NCBI GenBank assembly: GCA_003991915.1
Contig: RQTK01000007.1
Span: forward strand, 1,080,819 to 1,144,818
Origin: Elysia chlorotica
Lineage: Eukaryota > Mollusca > Gastropoda > Plakobranchidae
Direction: 5' to 3'
DNA length: 64,000 bases
Shown here: one piece after another, positions 10,403 through 21,889 of the stretch
Position numbering within the stretch: the stretch's first letter is position 1
How the letters are laid out: every line of letters starts with the position of its first letter
Position numbers and translations under genes: made by a program
Notes under the pieces: model-generated
What the model saw: only the letters and a program-made list of their open reading frames with translations
What the model was told of the DNA's origin: nothing
Databases searched by the model: none

Positions 10403-13400
10403 CCTGATGAATGTAACATCCCCTCGCATCCCTGAAGAACCATATGTGCACCAGGGCAGGAACAGTGATCCTTGATTAGTGTGACATTCCTTTAGAATTC
10501 CTGAAGAGTTGTATACAACAATTTACAAGGACCCTGGCTCAGGGCAGGAAACTGAACAAAGGAAACTTCTAGAACTCCTAGAGTTAAAGTGAGCACTTAC
10601 TATCACTACATATCCTATACATACATGTACATGTATAAACAGTGTATGCTGTATTTGGACTAACATGACCTGCTCAGAACAACCATGTCCACCCATCAAA
10701 GCCCACCTGGATCAATATGGTAACCTGAATCAATCATGATGTTCTAGAACAATCTATGTGATCCGTCCAAAGCAACACAAAAAAGCATCTGGCTTGAGGA
10801 GAAATGTTAAGTAGCATGACCGTATTTGCATCTTAGCCTCATCATAAATCTTGTGCGTCATTTTGCGAAGGCCTTGGATTCAGACCCTTAAAACTTATCT
10901 CTAAAGAGCCTGGTTAAAGCTACATGATGGGTGGGTGTCTGTATAGTGTGATGGCTCTGTCTGTGTATGGCAGCTCATGAAATTGCTAGATGTAAGTAAG
11001 TTCCAGGACCTGTCAATATAAACAAACTTATACGCTCATATAATTAATAACTTATTCTTTAGAAATCTACTGTACTTCAATACTTTCTTTATTTGAAGAT
11101 AATAAGAGATAATTTCCATATTGTTCTGTTTGTATAACTGACACTTTCTCAGTCAGTTTTTTGCCTTAAAATTCAACATTATTTGCAAACTTGGATAATT
11201 ATTATACATTGCTTATGAAATAGAATCTTGCAGATATAATATACACATTTGCACTCTGAATCTTTGCATTAAATAAAATCTTCATGTGAAGAGGCAAAAA
11301 GGTTTAACTTAATTTATCTTGCATGTACATGATTTAGTATGCTTTAGCTACTGCTGAATCTATGCATGTTAATAACCATGTTCGAATTAAGCCTGCTTTA
11401 ATGTATCTAAAGCTAATGCAGCGTTACGGAATACGGTATGTGGGACTGCCTTCTGTATTGACGGTTCAGTGACGTTACTTTATCCTCAGCTGAACAATAA
11501 ATTTACTGACTGAGTAAGGACCCTTTATTGGATGTAAGCCTTGGTGTAATGCTCTGAGTGCCATGGACTCCGACTGTGAGCTGAAACTTGTTATGAAGCA
11601 ATCTGACAACCTTTCAGTTGCAAAGAAATGTGTTATCTTGTAGTCTCATCTTGTGGCTTGACTTATGGCATGAAACTAGTCACGTTGATTGAGCTATGTA
11701 AAACTGCACAAAAATACAACATTAGTATATATCATGTATTTTGAAAGGTATGTGTTGGACCAATATTTTATTCTTTAATTATTCCTTCTTGTCAGTTTAC
11801 TACTGCATAATGTATTCTTTGCAATTTACTGAAATAAATGTATAATACTCAAGTATGAGGCTTGTTCTTTATTATTTTTCTCCTTAAGTAGAAACAAGAA
11901 ACACTTGTGTGTATTTGGAAATTCTATCTTTTTTTTTTTCTTTCGTCTTTTGTTATTTTGTTAAGTGCCCAACAAATGGTTTCCTTGGATGAAGGTTATT
12001 GTGTAAACGTAGTGTATTGCCCCTTTGGTAAAAAAATATTATAAAGTGAAAACAAACAAAAAAGTAGTACCTGTAGTAAGATACATGTAGCTTTATTCAT
12101 GGCTTTTCGATTCATATTCAATAATATTGTCATCTTTGATAGTTCAAGGTAAATTTGAGCCTAAAGCCACACAAAATATTTGAGCCTGGGGACATGGAAC
12201 TCAGAAGGAATGAAATGATCATAAGATCAGAGTTAAAGATTGAAAAGCATAAATGTACCCTTTCACTCATTTAATGAGGATTATAAATTGTAAAATCCAA
12301 TCTTTATTGAACATACAACATGTTATACATGTGATCCATGCGGTACCCAGTAAATAATGCAGCTGGAGGGAATACTTTAACTCTCAAAAATCACTTTTGT
12401 TTCACCAATACATGTTGTCTTAAAGCAATCTTCAACCCACAAGACAATGGTAAACTCATCCCAATTTATTCAGGAACATCATTGGTTAAATTAGAACATA
12501 TATCATGTACACTTAGTGGTACATGCCTGTCTACAAAACAAACATTTCTCACTGTCACATTACAACAACATAGTTACATGTATAGATTACAAAGAATTAT
12601 CGATTTATATAATATTTTGTAATGAGATGTACATTATGAACATTGATTTTGATTTGAACTCTATACATTGTACAGTTATCATATATATATATATTACTTT
12701 TCTTTGAATGCTGACAAAGAGGAGACATTAAGTTTTGAAACTTACAATTTAACTAGTACGAGACCCATATTGTTCATACACATACAATGATGTATTCTGA
12801 TTTTCATGACATTTATAATTAATTTGCAATATTAACTTTAAAAAAAAAAACAATATGTAAAGCAAAGGGAATGGCAGTTCGGATATCACATTAACCTCTT
12901 CCCCACAATGCATGCCCGTAGAGAATAAGTTTCCAATAACAACAGATGTAACAATAACAATACAGTGGAAGAAAAAAGAGTAAGGAAAAAAAGATGTCTG
13001 AACCATAACCAACAAGAAAAGAATGTTTTTAAAAAAGTAACATAGCTTTTACTTTGAGCTCTTTATCAATTATCATTATCAGCATAAATTATATACATCC
13101 TTTCCAAACAATCTCATGTATACAGGCATCATTTTTTTTAATGAAAACAACATAAAATGTAATATGCCAATTTCAGATCAATGAAAAAGGATTAAGAGTG
13201 GACTTATTTTATTAAAACAAACCACTGCACAAGGCCAGACATTAGTATACATGTATTATTTATAGAACAAAATGATTTAGAAATAAGAGAAAATTTCAAG
13301 AAAACCGAGGAAAAAACCCCCAACAATAACCAACACCTGTCACTTTAAATTATAATATCTTTAACGAAAAAGTTATAAGGAGGTAGTAATATTAGCAGCC

Positions 13401-14244
13401 AAAAAACGTTTTGACAAGAATGAATTTGTTTGATGTTAAATGGAAAAGGCAAAAGTTTCATGATTGATGCTCAACCTGCCATTACTCTTAAAACTAACAT
13501 TAATACATGTATTTCCATACAGCACATGTATTGCAACAACAAAAAAATATTAAAAATGAAAACAGTAATAATTCATATCATTTTGGCAGAATAAAAAAAA
13601 ATTATTTTTGTCTACATAACTACTCATTTATACAGAAAAAAAAAGTATAAAGTATAAAGTATTAAGTTTACAATAAAAATTACACGTATAATGCATTTAA
13701 AAAGGTCAAAGTGGTTGCTCTTGGTCACATAAATTTTTTATATTTACAATTTGTTCAAACAAAACAAAACATAAGGTGCCTAGTCTTTTAATTCCATCAA
13801 TGCTTAAGGCACTAAATTATTTGATAGCATTAAAACTACAAGCCCTTACTATGTATTAAAAAGCCCATTAATTTATACAATGTACATATACTGGTAGTAA
13901 ATGTCTTACAATATAAGTTTTTAAAGAACTCATTGTGTAGAAAAAAAAAAGAGATAAAATAAAAAGAAATTAACAACATGTTACTAATTATGGTAATGTA
14001 GGAGAAATACATATATATCATAATATTAAATTCTTGTACAATTTTAAGAAAATTCTGTGATTGGACTGTGCACAAGCATATCACAATGACAAATCAAAGG
14101 CACTTCTGGGGCTGTCAGCAATTACACACTGTAGTTACATTTCTGAAGGCATCAGTAGAGGAATCTGCATACTGGAAGGCTGCGTGTGCATCTGTGGAGA
14201 AACCGGAATGGAAGACATAGAAGGCAACAACGGGATACTTAAAT

Positions 14245-17200
14245 TCACCTGGTACGGTGACGGGAGGGATGTGGCCGCTCGTGTTTGGTCATGTGGAGCT
14301 GCAGGGCTTTGTTGCGTCTGCAGGAGAAGTTGCAAAACTTGCAGCGGAACGGCTTCTCCCCCGAGTGGGTCATCTCGTGCTCCTTGAGGTTGTGCTTGGT
14401 GCGGCAGCGGTAGCCACACCGGCCGCACCTGTAGGCTTTCTCGTCCTTGTGGATCAGCATGTGCTGGTTCAGGTGCGAGGACTTGCGGAAGGAAGCCCCG
14501 CAGTTACTGCACAAGAACGGCTTGAGGCCGGCGTGCTTGAGGCGGTGGCAGTCGAAGCTGGCCCTCGAGCTGCACTTGTAGTCACAGTCCTTGCACTGGA
14601 ACGGGAACTTGTTCTCGTGCCGCAGCATGTGGTACCGGAAGTTTTTCATCGTGTTGCAGGAATAGCCACAGAACTCACAGCACAGAGGGTGAAACTCGCT
14701 GTGCTTGCGGATGTGTTTTGAATATTCAGCTCTGTCCGAGGTGCTAAACTCACAATCTCGACATGACAGTGTGGTGTGCGATGACACGTGCCTGTTTAGA
14801 TCCACGCGAGAATGACAAACAAAGTCACACTGGCCGCACTTGCGAGTCTGATGCTTCTTCATATGTTGGTTCAGTTCATATTGAGTTCTACACGTGTAAG
14901 AGCAGAGAGTGCAAGCACAAGGTTTACTCTGAAGATGACTTGTGGTGTGAATTTTCAGCCGCTGCTTCGTCTTGGCTGTATAGAGGCAGTGGCTGCACTT
15001 GAACGGTCTGTCTTCAGAGTGAGTGACCATGTGCTTCTTCAGATGTTCTCTGCGTCTGAAGGACTGAGAGCACTTGCTGCAGGCATAGGGACGTATGTCA
15101 TCATGGACCATGACGTGCCGCTTCAAGCTGCCGGTGTCGTGAAAAACCTTCTGACAACGAGTACATTCAAAATACTTTTTCCCATTTTCATATTTTAATT
15201 TAAGAAAGCTGCCTGGTTTAAGAATATTGCCTTCTTTTTTCTTGTCGGTCGCCAACTGACCATTGAGGTTCTTTTGAATTTGCTTAGCTACGTCCTCAGG
15301 AACCTCGAAGGTTCTATCCTGCAGCTCCTCTTTGATTGTGGCTGCAACCTCAGTACTTAGGGATCCATTCTCAAATGAAAAGTCAGTTGCGTCATCATTG
15401 TCTATATGCTTAGTTTGGAGGTCTCCCTCGTCCTTGTGAGACAGCAATTTTGCAGCAGCAATCGCCGCTGCTCTCCTGCCCCTCCCTCTGCCAGTGCCAG
15501 ACACACGCGAGTTTTTGAAGGCTAGAAGAGCGCTGGAGGACACCAGGGCTAGCTGTGAGACAACTGCACAGATCTCGTTAAGCTGGGAAACAACTTCCGA
15601 CGTCTCTGCTAGAAAACTGACGGCCTTTGACATTTCCATGAGCCTTGACCCTGCCATGTACACCTCAGACATTTTCGCTTCCATTGCAGATGTTTCAATG
15701 GCACCAGCTCCTTGTTTTTTGCTCATCGACTGTAAATCTGAAATCGTTTCCTGGTCCGTCCCATGCATATCACAAGCCGCCAGGTCCCACTCACTGGCAA
15801 CCTTTGATTGTCGCCCTGAAAGAAGAGTATGTCTATGGCTGGAAAGATGCAGTAAATACTCATGATAGCTGTGGAACTTTGTCTTGCACACCTTACAAGT
15901 CAACTGCTTATCCCCAACATGCCCCATTAAATGCTCTAGAAGAGAAGTCTTTTTCCTTAACACAGTACCACACACAATGCAGGCACTAGCTTTTGAAGCA
16001 ACATGAAGCACTGCATGGATCCTGATACTGTCAATAGAAGCTGTTTTATAATTACATAATTGGCAAACATACATGGAACTGGAAGGAGTTGCATTCAAAC
16101 GCCTCTTTAAACCATGCTTGCGTTGTGATTGAGAACATTTCCGTTTCTTCCTGGCAGTGTGAAGCAACATATGTTTCTTCAGGGTACCGTTTGATTTTGC
16201 TGTAAAGGAGCATTGGCTACATTTTAACATTTTCACATTTTTCTTTGCCGTTGCAGGTTTAGATCCCAAATGAGATAAAATATGACTGATCAATAGAGCC
16301 TTGGTGGTAAACGACATAGAGCAATCATCGCACTGAAATTGTTTGCTTTGGCTGTGAAACTTTAGTGTGTGTTGCAAAAGACCAGAATTGAACTTGAATG
16401 TTTTTGAGCAGTGATCACAGGCCAATCTCTCCTTTGCGGCTTCTGTCGAGGACATTGATCCAGTCTTGCCCTGAAGTTTAACAGTCAATCTAAATCTGGA
16501 TGATTTTGCCGCTCTGGTGTGACTTTTCCGGACAGCACCAGTGTCTTCAGACAAGTTCGCATCACAGCCTTTCTCATCATAAGTAATCGTTTCTGGTTCT
16601 TTAGGAAGTGCCTCTACAACATAGTCTTCAAGTTTTTCAGGCCTGATCCTTTCTTGTAGGCCTTCATCCTTTTTTAGTTCCGTTATAGTGTCCAGCACCG
16701 CTACATCAGTGCCCTGTTCTGTGTCCTCTTGTGCACGGACATGCTCTCCATGAAAATCACCAAGCGTGGCATCACCCTCAAACACTGACAAGACTGATGG
16801 AATACTAGACACTTCTGCTGTGAGACTGGGAACATTTTGCAATACTGCGCACAGATCAGTAGCTACTAAGTTATTGCCAGTCTCTGGGGCTGTCATTTGC
16901 TTCTCAGCGCTTTTAGTGCTCTCATGATCTCTTTGTGCAGAACTTTGCTCTAAGCTTACTTGAAACATCCCTATATCTGCAGTGGTCGATGAAGTGTCAT
17001 AAACACTCTCAGTCTCATACTTCACAATAGGCTCGCTTTGTTCACACAAAGATCCTTTCTCTGCGTATATCACATTATCGTCATTCACAGGTGGCATAAT
17101 TCCTCCTACCTCAGCTCCTGATATGAGACTTCCCTCAAAGTTATCCGCGCACTCATCCCCCTTTGAAAAGGCATACTGCATTCCATCCTGTGCAGGAGTC

Positions 17201-17250
17201 TCCTCTTTCACGATGAATGGAAACTCGTTGGTGAGATCCAACTCAGCCAT
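14245..17250 (-). CDS. C2H2 zinc-finger protein with 17 fingers, uninterrupted ORF
   Basis: Putative sequence-specific nuclear DNA-binding protein of 1001 residues in one exon. An acidic N-terminus (about 1-270) is followed by six fingers (about 275-480: CDHC, CDDC, CSQC, CQLC, CIVC, CKVC), a roughly 190-residue linker, then eleven fingers to the C-terminus (CTRC, CSKC, CSHC, CTLC, CGQC, CRDC, CEFC, CKDC, CSNC, CGRC, CKFC), each with the expected HxxxH or HxxxxH pair. Only one linker is the classic HSGEKPF. Many fingers replace the usual aromatic residue with Tyr/Cys or Thr. The end of the first cluster and the linker hold a GRGRGRR AT-hook-like patch. SUMO consensus-like sites VKEE (near residue 14), VKYE, IKEE and LKYE are visible. 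No BTB, KRAB, SET or ZAD domain was seen. No one-to-one orthologue is recognised. Divergent from ARPC5, with 1.4 kb between start codons. Confidence 0.93.
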   Translation of the reverse strand: MAELDLTNEFPFIVKEETPAQDGMQYAFSKGDECADNFEGSLISGAEVGGIMPPVNDDNVIYAEKGSLCEQSEPIVKYETESVYDTSSTTADIGMFQVSLEQSSAQRDHESTKSAEKQMTAPETGNNLVATDLCAVLQNVPSLTAEVSSIPSVLSVFEGDATLGDFHGEHVRAQEDTEQGTDVAVLDTITELKKDEGLQERIRPEKLEDYVVEALPKEPETITYDEKGCDANLSEDTGAVRKSHTRAAKSSRFRLTVKLQGKTGSMSSTEAAKERLACDHCSKTFKFNSGLLQHTLKFHSQSKQFQCDDCSMSFTTKALLISHILSHLGSKPATAKKNVKMLKCSQCSFTAKSNGTLKKHMLLHTARKKRKCSQSQRKHGLKRRLNATPSSSMYVCQLCNYKTASIDSIRIHAVLHVASKASACIVCGTVLRKKTSLLEHLMGHVGDKQLTCKVCKTKFHSYHEYLLHLSSHRHTLLSGRQSKVASEWDLAACDMHGTDQETISDLQSMSKKQGAGAIETSAMEAKMSEVYMAGSRLMEMSKAVSFLAETSEVVSQLNEICAVVSQLALVSSSALLAFKNSRVSGTGRGRGRRAAAIAAAKLLSHKDEGDLQTKHIDNDDATDFSFENGSLSTEVAATIKEELQDRTFEVPEDVAKQIQKNLNGQLATDKKKEGNILKPGSFLKLKYENGKKYFECTRCQKVFHDTGSLKRHVMVHDDIRPYACSKCSQSFRRREHLKKHMVTHSEDRPFKCSHCLYTAKTKQRLKIHTTSHLQSKPCACTLCSYTCRTQYELNQHMKKHQTRKCGQCDFVCHSRVDLNRHVSSHTTLSCRDCEFSTSDRAEYSKHIRKHSEFHPLCCEFCGYSCNTMKNFRYHMLRHENKFPFQCKDCDYKCSSRASFDCHRLKHAGLKPFLCSNCGASFRKSSHLNQHMLIHKDEKAYRCGRCGYRCRTKHNLKEHEMTHSGEKPFRCKFCNFSCRRNKALQLHMTKHERPHPSRHRTR

Positions 17251-18626
17251 TGTGTTTAACTTGCTTCTCTCGTTACTTCATACCAGTTTCCTTGGTGTAG
17301 TTTCATCTTTTAGAAGGAGCCAGTGGACTGAATGTGTCAAAACAATTGCCATTTCGACAAAGAATCAAACAATCTGTCAAAAGTCTCTGAAAACAAAAAT
17401 AGACCAAAAATTTTTAAAATATGGCAAGGAATTATATTGCATATTTTATTTTTAAAGTAAATTACATATACATGGTAAATATATCTCACATATTTATAAG
17501 TCCACTGCCAGTAACATGAAGCATTTCTTTTTTAATGTAGACCAATTTTCACTAACAGAATTCAAATTAAGAATTCATAGTTTTTTGTGTGCAATAAATC
17601 TTTCTTACTATATTTTACAATTGATGCTTGCCAATTCTACTTGTTTGCAAGTCAGAGTATAATGCTCATCTTCCTCTACCAAAGTTTTAGGATTAGTCTA
17701 TCCAACTGACAAAATGAGGTTTAGGCCTATAGAGTCGATGAGATTGATATTGAAATAAACGTATCCTTTTAACAAACGGCAGATTTTTTACATTAAAAAA
17801 TACATTTCAGCCTTTAGGCTACTTGACAACGATAAAAATATCTTTGAAAAATTTGTCATTTCTCAAAAATCAGTTTATTGCCAGTTAGGTGATTGGTGGG
17901 GAAAAACTAATCTCATTTACATTGTGCAAGGTTGATTCGATTCTTGGTGTCCCACCCATTTGATAGCCCACAGGCTAGGGACCACAAAACTCAAGGAGTG
18001 CTGATGGATCTTATAGATCAGATCTGTAGATCTAGCCTATACAGCCTTAAAGAAATGCATGCAATAACCACCAAGTGAGGTCGAATGTACAGAGGTTTAT
18101 GTTTGAGACTAGCTATGTTTAGAATTCTAGATCTTTTCTAGACATTCACAATCACAACAGTGTTGTTATTGTCTACCGGAAACTTCAACATTCTTTGGTT
18201 GCTTTGGTGTCACAGCAGCAGTAAAAAAAAATTTTCACTCACAATCGTCTCCGTGCATCACAATGTTTATCTAACACCAAAAGTACTATATACGGAACTC
18301 ATGTGTGCGTTGATGAAGTTGGGTCGCAAAACAATGCATTCAAACCATATTCAATTAAATTGAATAAAATAATTTCTTTTATTAACATTCATTGCTTTGA
18401 TCGATCATAGGAGTAGAAGCCAATGATTCAATTTTCTTGGGATTGCAAAGTTGTCGTGGAATAAACGGAAAGGAAAAAAAAAAGGAGTGTAATCACTTCC
18501 GGGTCAAGAGAAGAAGGAAGAAAAGCACAAACTGAGACGAACGCCTACTTCGTAGAGAACATAAAATTTTAACTTCTTACAGTTTATCCCGAGAGGAAAA
18601 TTTTAGGCAATCTAATTTAATTTACA
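17251..18626. other. Intergenic region between ZNF gene and ARPC5
   Basis: Divergent promoter region. It holds TCTAGA-type palindromes near 18010-18140 and an ETS-like site near ARPC5. No coding exon was seen. An untranslated leader exon of the zinc-finger gene may lie here but cannot be placed. Confidence 0.55.
18495..18502 (+). promoter_or_regulatory. ETS-like motif ACTTCCGG in the ARPC5 promoter
   Basis: ACTTCCGG lies about 130 bp upstream of the ARPC5 start codon, a usual place for this motif in TATA-less housekeeping promoters. No TATA box is evident. Confidence 0.4.
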
Positions 18627-18691
18627 ATGGCCAAAAACACAGGATCTAGTAAATTTAGGAAAGTCGATGTAGATCAATATGATGAAGACAG
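18627..18691 (+). CDS. ARPC5: ARPC5 exon 1
   Basis: 21 codons plus two bases; donor GACAG|gtgagt. Confidence 0.95.
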
Positions 18692-20581
18692 GTGAGTTGG
18701 AAACAGGCACCGGTGTTAAGCCTTCAGCTTCCTTGACCAAATTCTTTGCAAACTTGAGAAGTTACATGGGCATCCCGAGATCAGTCTTGATTCTACCGGT
18801 ACTTCTAAATCTAAATCCAGGGAAGATTCGATATATTGGGATTAAAAACTGCTCTATGGTAGGACTTCAGAATAGTATGTAGGTCTATATTCCATCCTTT
18901 CACAGGTTTGTTTTCTTTGAAAAGAAAGGTATAGCTTATTTTTTACAATTAGTGCACACACTTAGCCTATAAATGAATTCATTGAGAGGTCTTACCTGTT
19001 CATGTTTTTGTGTGTGCTGAATGTAAAATTTGTAAGTTTTGTTTTTTTTTTTTGCAAATCCATTTCAAATTATATCAGCTTTCAAAGTTAAGATTTTTTG
19101 CTCTTTCTTAATTGTAAAAGGGAATTAATACAGATGTAGTAACAAAAGAGTAAACTGCTCACTTTGTCCAAAAGCTGGTCCTGTGCTAATAACTTACTAT
19201 ACCAGCTGCTCTCTTGGTTTTACAGGCGCTAAATGGTAAGATAGTTATTTATAAATAAATAATTTACTTATACAGCACTTAATTATGGATTTCAAATATA
19301 ATTTTGTATATATATATTTCAATGGCTGGAATATCTTTCAGTTTCACCAATGCAAACTATCTCAGACTCACACTGTGGTCCAACATACCAGCTGCATAAT
19401 TTACAAGCTTACTTGTAATTTAAAAGGTGTGCTTCAGTCAAGACCTGTAGTAGTTCAACCAGAGGCGAAACCAAACATGCATTATATGGTGATCCAAAGA
19501 ATGAAAAGTATGAGCAGAGAGGAAAGGAGGGAAGAGAGGTTACAAGCAAAGTATGGCTGACATATCGGAGAGCATGATAGGAGGAGAAAAAAGATATGTG
19601 GCCACGATAACCTGGATAGTAAGAGCAAAGTGTCTTCTTTTGGTAAGTATTATTTTGCTTCAATGCTTTTCATTTATGAAAATAGATGTTTTAAAATTTA
19701 AAAAAATTTTTGTAACTTCCCCCCAGATTTGTGGATGACGTGATTGAAGGTGGTGAAGAAGGAGGACCCAATGAAAGTGAAGTGAACAACTTACTTGCCA
19801 GATATCCTTGAAATTGTTCTAGAGGAAAAGAGATTTTGAAGTCCCTGTTTTTTATTTATTATGACTCAATTCAATATGCTTCTAAGGAAATTGAATTTTT
19901 AAAGCACTTGTGCTAAATCATATAGTTTCCACTAATATGGTTCTAATTTATATATTTTTATGTATTATTTTCAAGTCATATGATTATATCATAGTTATGG
20001 CGTATCTTGATTCTGAGGCGACTCTCCTAATCCACATTGATGATGCTTTACATAGACCTGAATGCTCCAGCATAACTGTTGAGATTGAATTGGACAGTAA
20101 AATTACACTTGCAAATTTTGAGGAGAGAACATCTAAATTTCATAAGATTATTAAAGCAATAGTTTCTTTCTAATTACTAACTGTACAAAGTGCAAGTGTT
20201 CTTAACTCCCAGCACAGACAAATTCCAAGATGCCTTGTTGCTTGTGCTCCAAAATGCTCCCATTGGATCCAAAAACCAAGCCGTGAAAGTGAGAGCTTTT
20301 ATTCCTTGTTTTTTTTTTTTAGCATATTGTTTCTATTAATGTTCTGATTGATGAGTCCTGTCCGTGGCAGATCTGTCTAACTATATTGTTTCTTAACCAG
20401 CCATGTCAATTTTCCGTAACTTTACAGAATTTTTTGTATTGAAAAATAGTTGGCAAATCTGTCAGGGGATTATATGCCTCTTTGGCTCTCTCTTCTACCT
20501 CTTTCTTTCCGCAATACCAAATCGTATTCATTTTGATTTAATTTTTTTTTGGTTTTATGGACATGAATTAGTTTATTATTA

Positions 20582-20627
<46 letters not shown>

Positions 20628-21837
20628 CATAATCATTATTAATTGTTATTTTTACGATCATTTTGTTGTTAAAATCTGTGTCATGTACCAAGATCTTTCT
20701 TTTGAAGATTTTTCATAAACTTAAACCCTTTTACTTATCTCAATAATCAAGTAAGACAAATATAATGCTCTCAACTTTGACATATATTTAGATAATGACC
20801 TTCAAGTCTGTTACACTGCTTTTTCAAGTACAAGTTTTTTTTTTTGACTCATGTGCAGATTTTTAAATGAATTCCCTACAGCTTTACACAAGTCCTGAGG
20901 TCTCTACCTTTCCCTTTTTTATGACTGAGAGAAAAAAAAAACTAACAATATTGATCTATCAAAATCAAGTATATGTGAGACAGCTTGGGTACATGAGGCA
21001 CAACATAATATAACATTTTTATAGTTATTTATAACATGCTTAAAACATCAAAAGCACTTTAAGAGGTTGAAAAATTTTTAGCTCTATGATTTCTAAAGCC
21101 AGAGACATCCAACTTTTTGAAAAAATGTAAAAAGTCAATACAGAGTAATTTTCTATGTTTAGAGAGTGTTAAGGCTCAAAACTTACTCTGACTAGCAACT
21201 TGTGCATGATTCATCTTGGTTGCCTCACTAATTTTGTTTTGTTTTGTTTCGTGACCAGGATCGAGCTACAAATCTTTTGATGCGTGTGTTGACCTCATTC
21301 AAGGGGGATATCGATCAGTGTGTGAAGTCACTGGACAGCAAGAGTGTAGACATGTTGATGAAGTACATTTACCGCGGGTTTGAAATTCCAACGGAAAATA
21401 GCAGCGCTGTTCTCCTCACTTGGCACCAAAAGGTAAAACACAATAATCTCTCTCTCTTCTTTCTTTCTTTTGTTCTCTCTCTCTCTCTCTCTCTCTTCTT
21501 TCTTTCTTTCTTTCTCTCTCTCTCTCTCAGATATGTCTAGGCATGTTCACATTACTGCTGACATGTCATGGTTAACTATGTGCCCTAGATAAGGTAAAGG
21601 ATGTTAACAATGGTATATATATAAATCAGTGCAGGCGTATAATACAGTGCAACCATACTCTCTCTTGTTGTCCTAATTTAATTAAAACAATTACGTAACC
21701 TTAGTCTAAATCTATGTCATTTTTTCCCCCTCTCGCTTTCTCTTCCTCACTCTTAAGTGTAATTCTCTTCTCATTAAGCGCTGTTCTCCTCACTTGGCAC
21801 CAAAAGGTAAAATACAACAATCTCTCTCTCTCTTCTT

Positions 21838-21889
<52 letters not shown>

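Larger units (their letters stand above)
8615..14244. other. AT-rich region without a recognised gene
   Basis: Apart from the tandem duplication at 8985-10402 and a degenerate 75-bp doublet at about 10403-10560, I see only AT-rich sequence with short chance frames. The longest, 12338-12622 (94 codons), has no recognisable features. The right part probably includes the 3' UTR of the zinc-finger gene. Confidence 0.6.

Noticed and set aside
12338..12622. 94-codon plus-strand frame
   Set aside because: No recognisable domain, AT-rich codons, no splice or promoter context; compatible with chance.
14257..14721. 154-codon plus-strand frame
   Set aside because: Antisense shadow of the zinc-finger coding sequence.
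19910..20173. 87-codon frame inside the ARPC5 minor intron
   Set aside because: No recognisable motif; no evidence for a nested gene or for intron retention coding.
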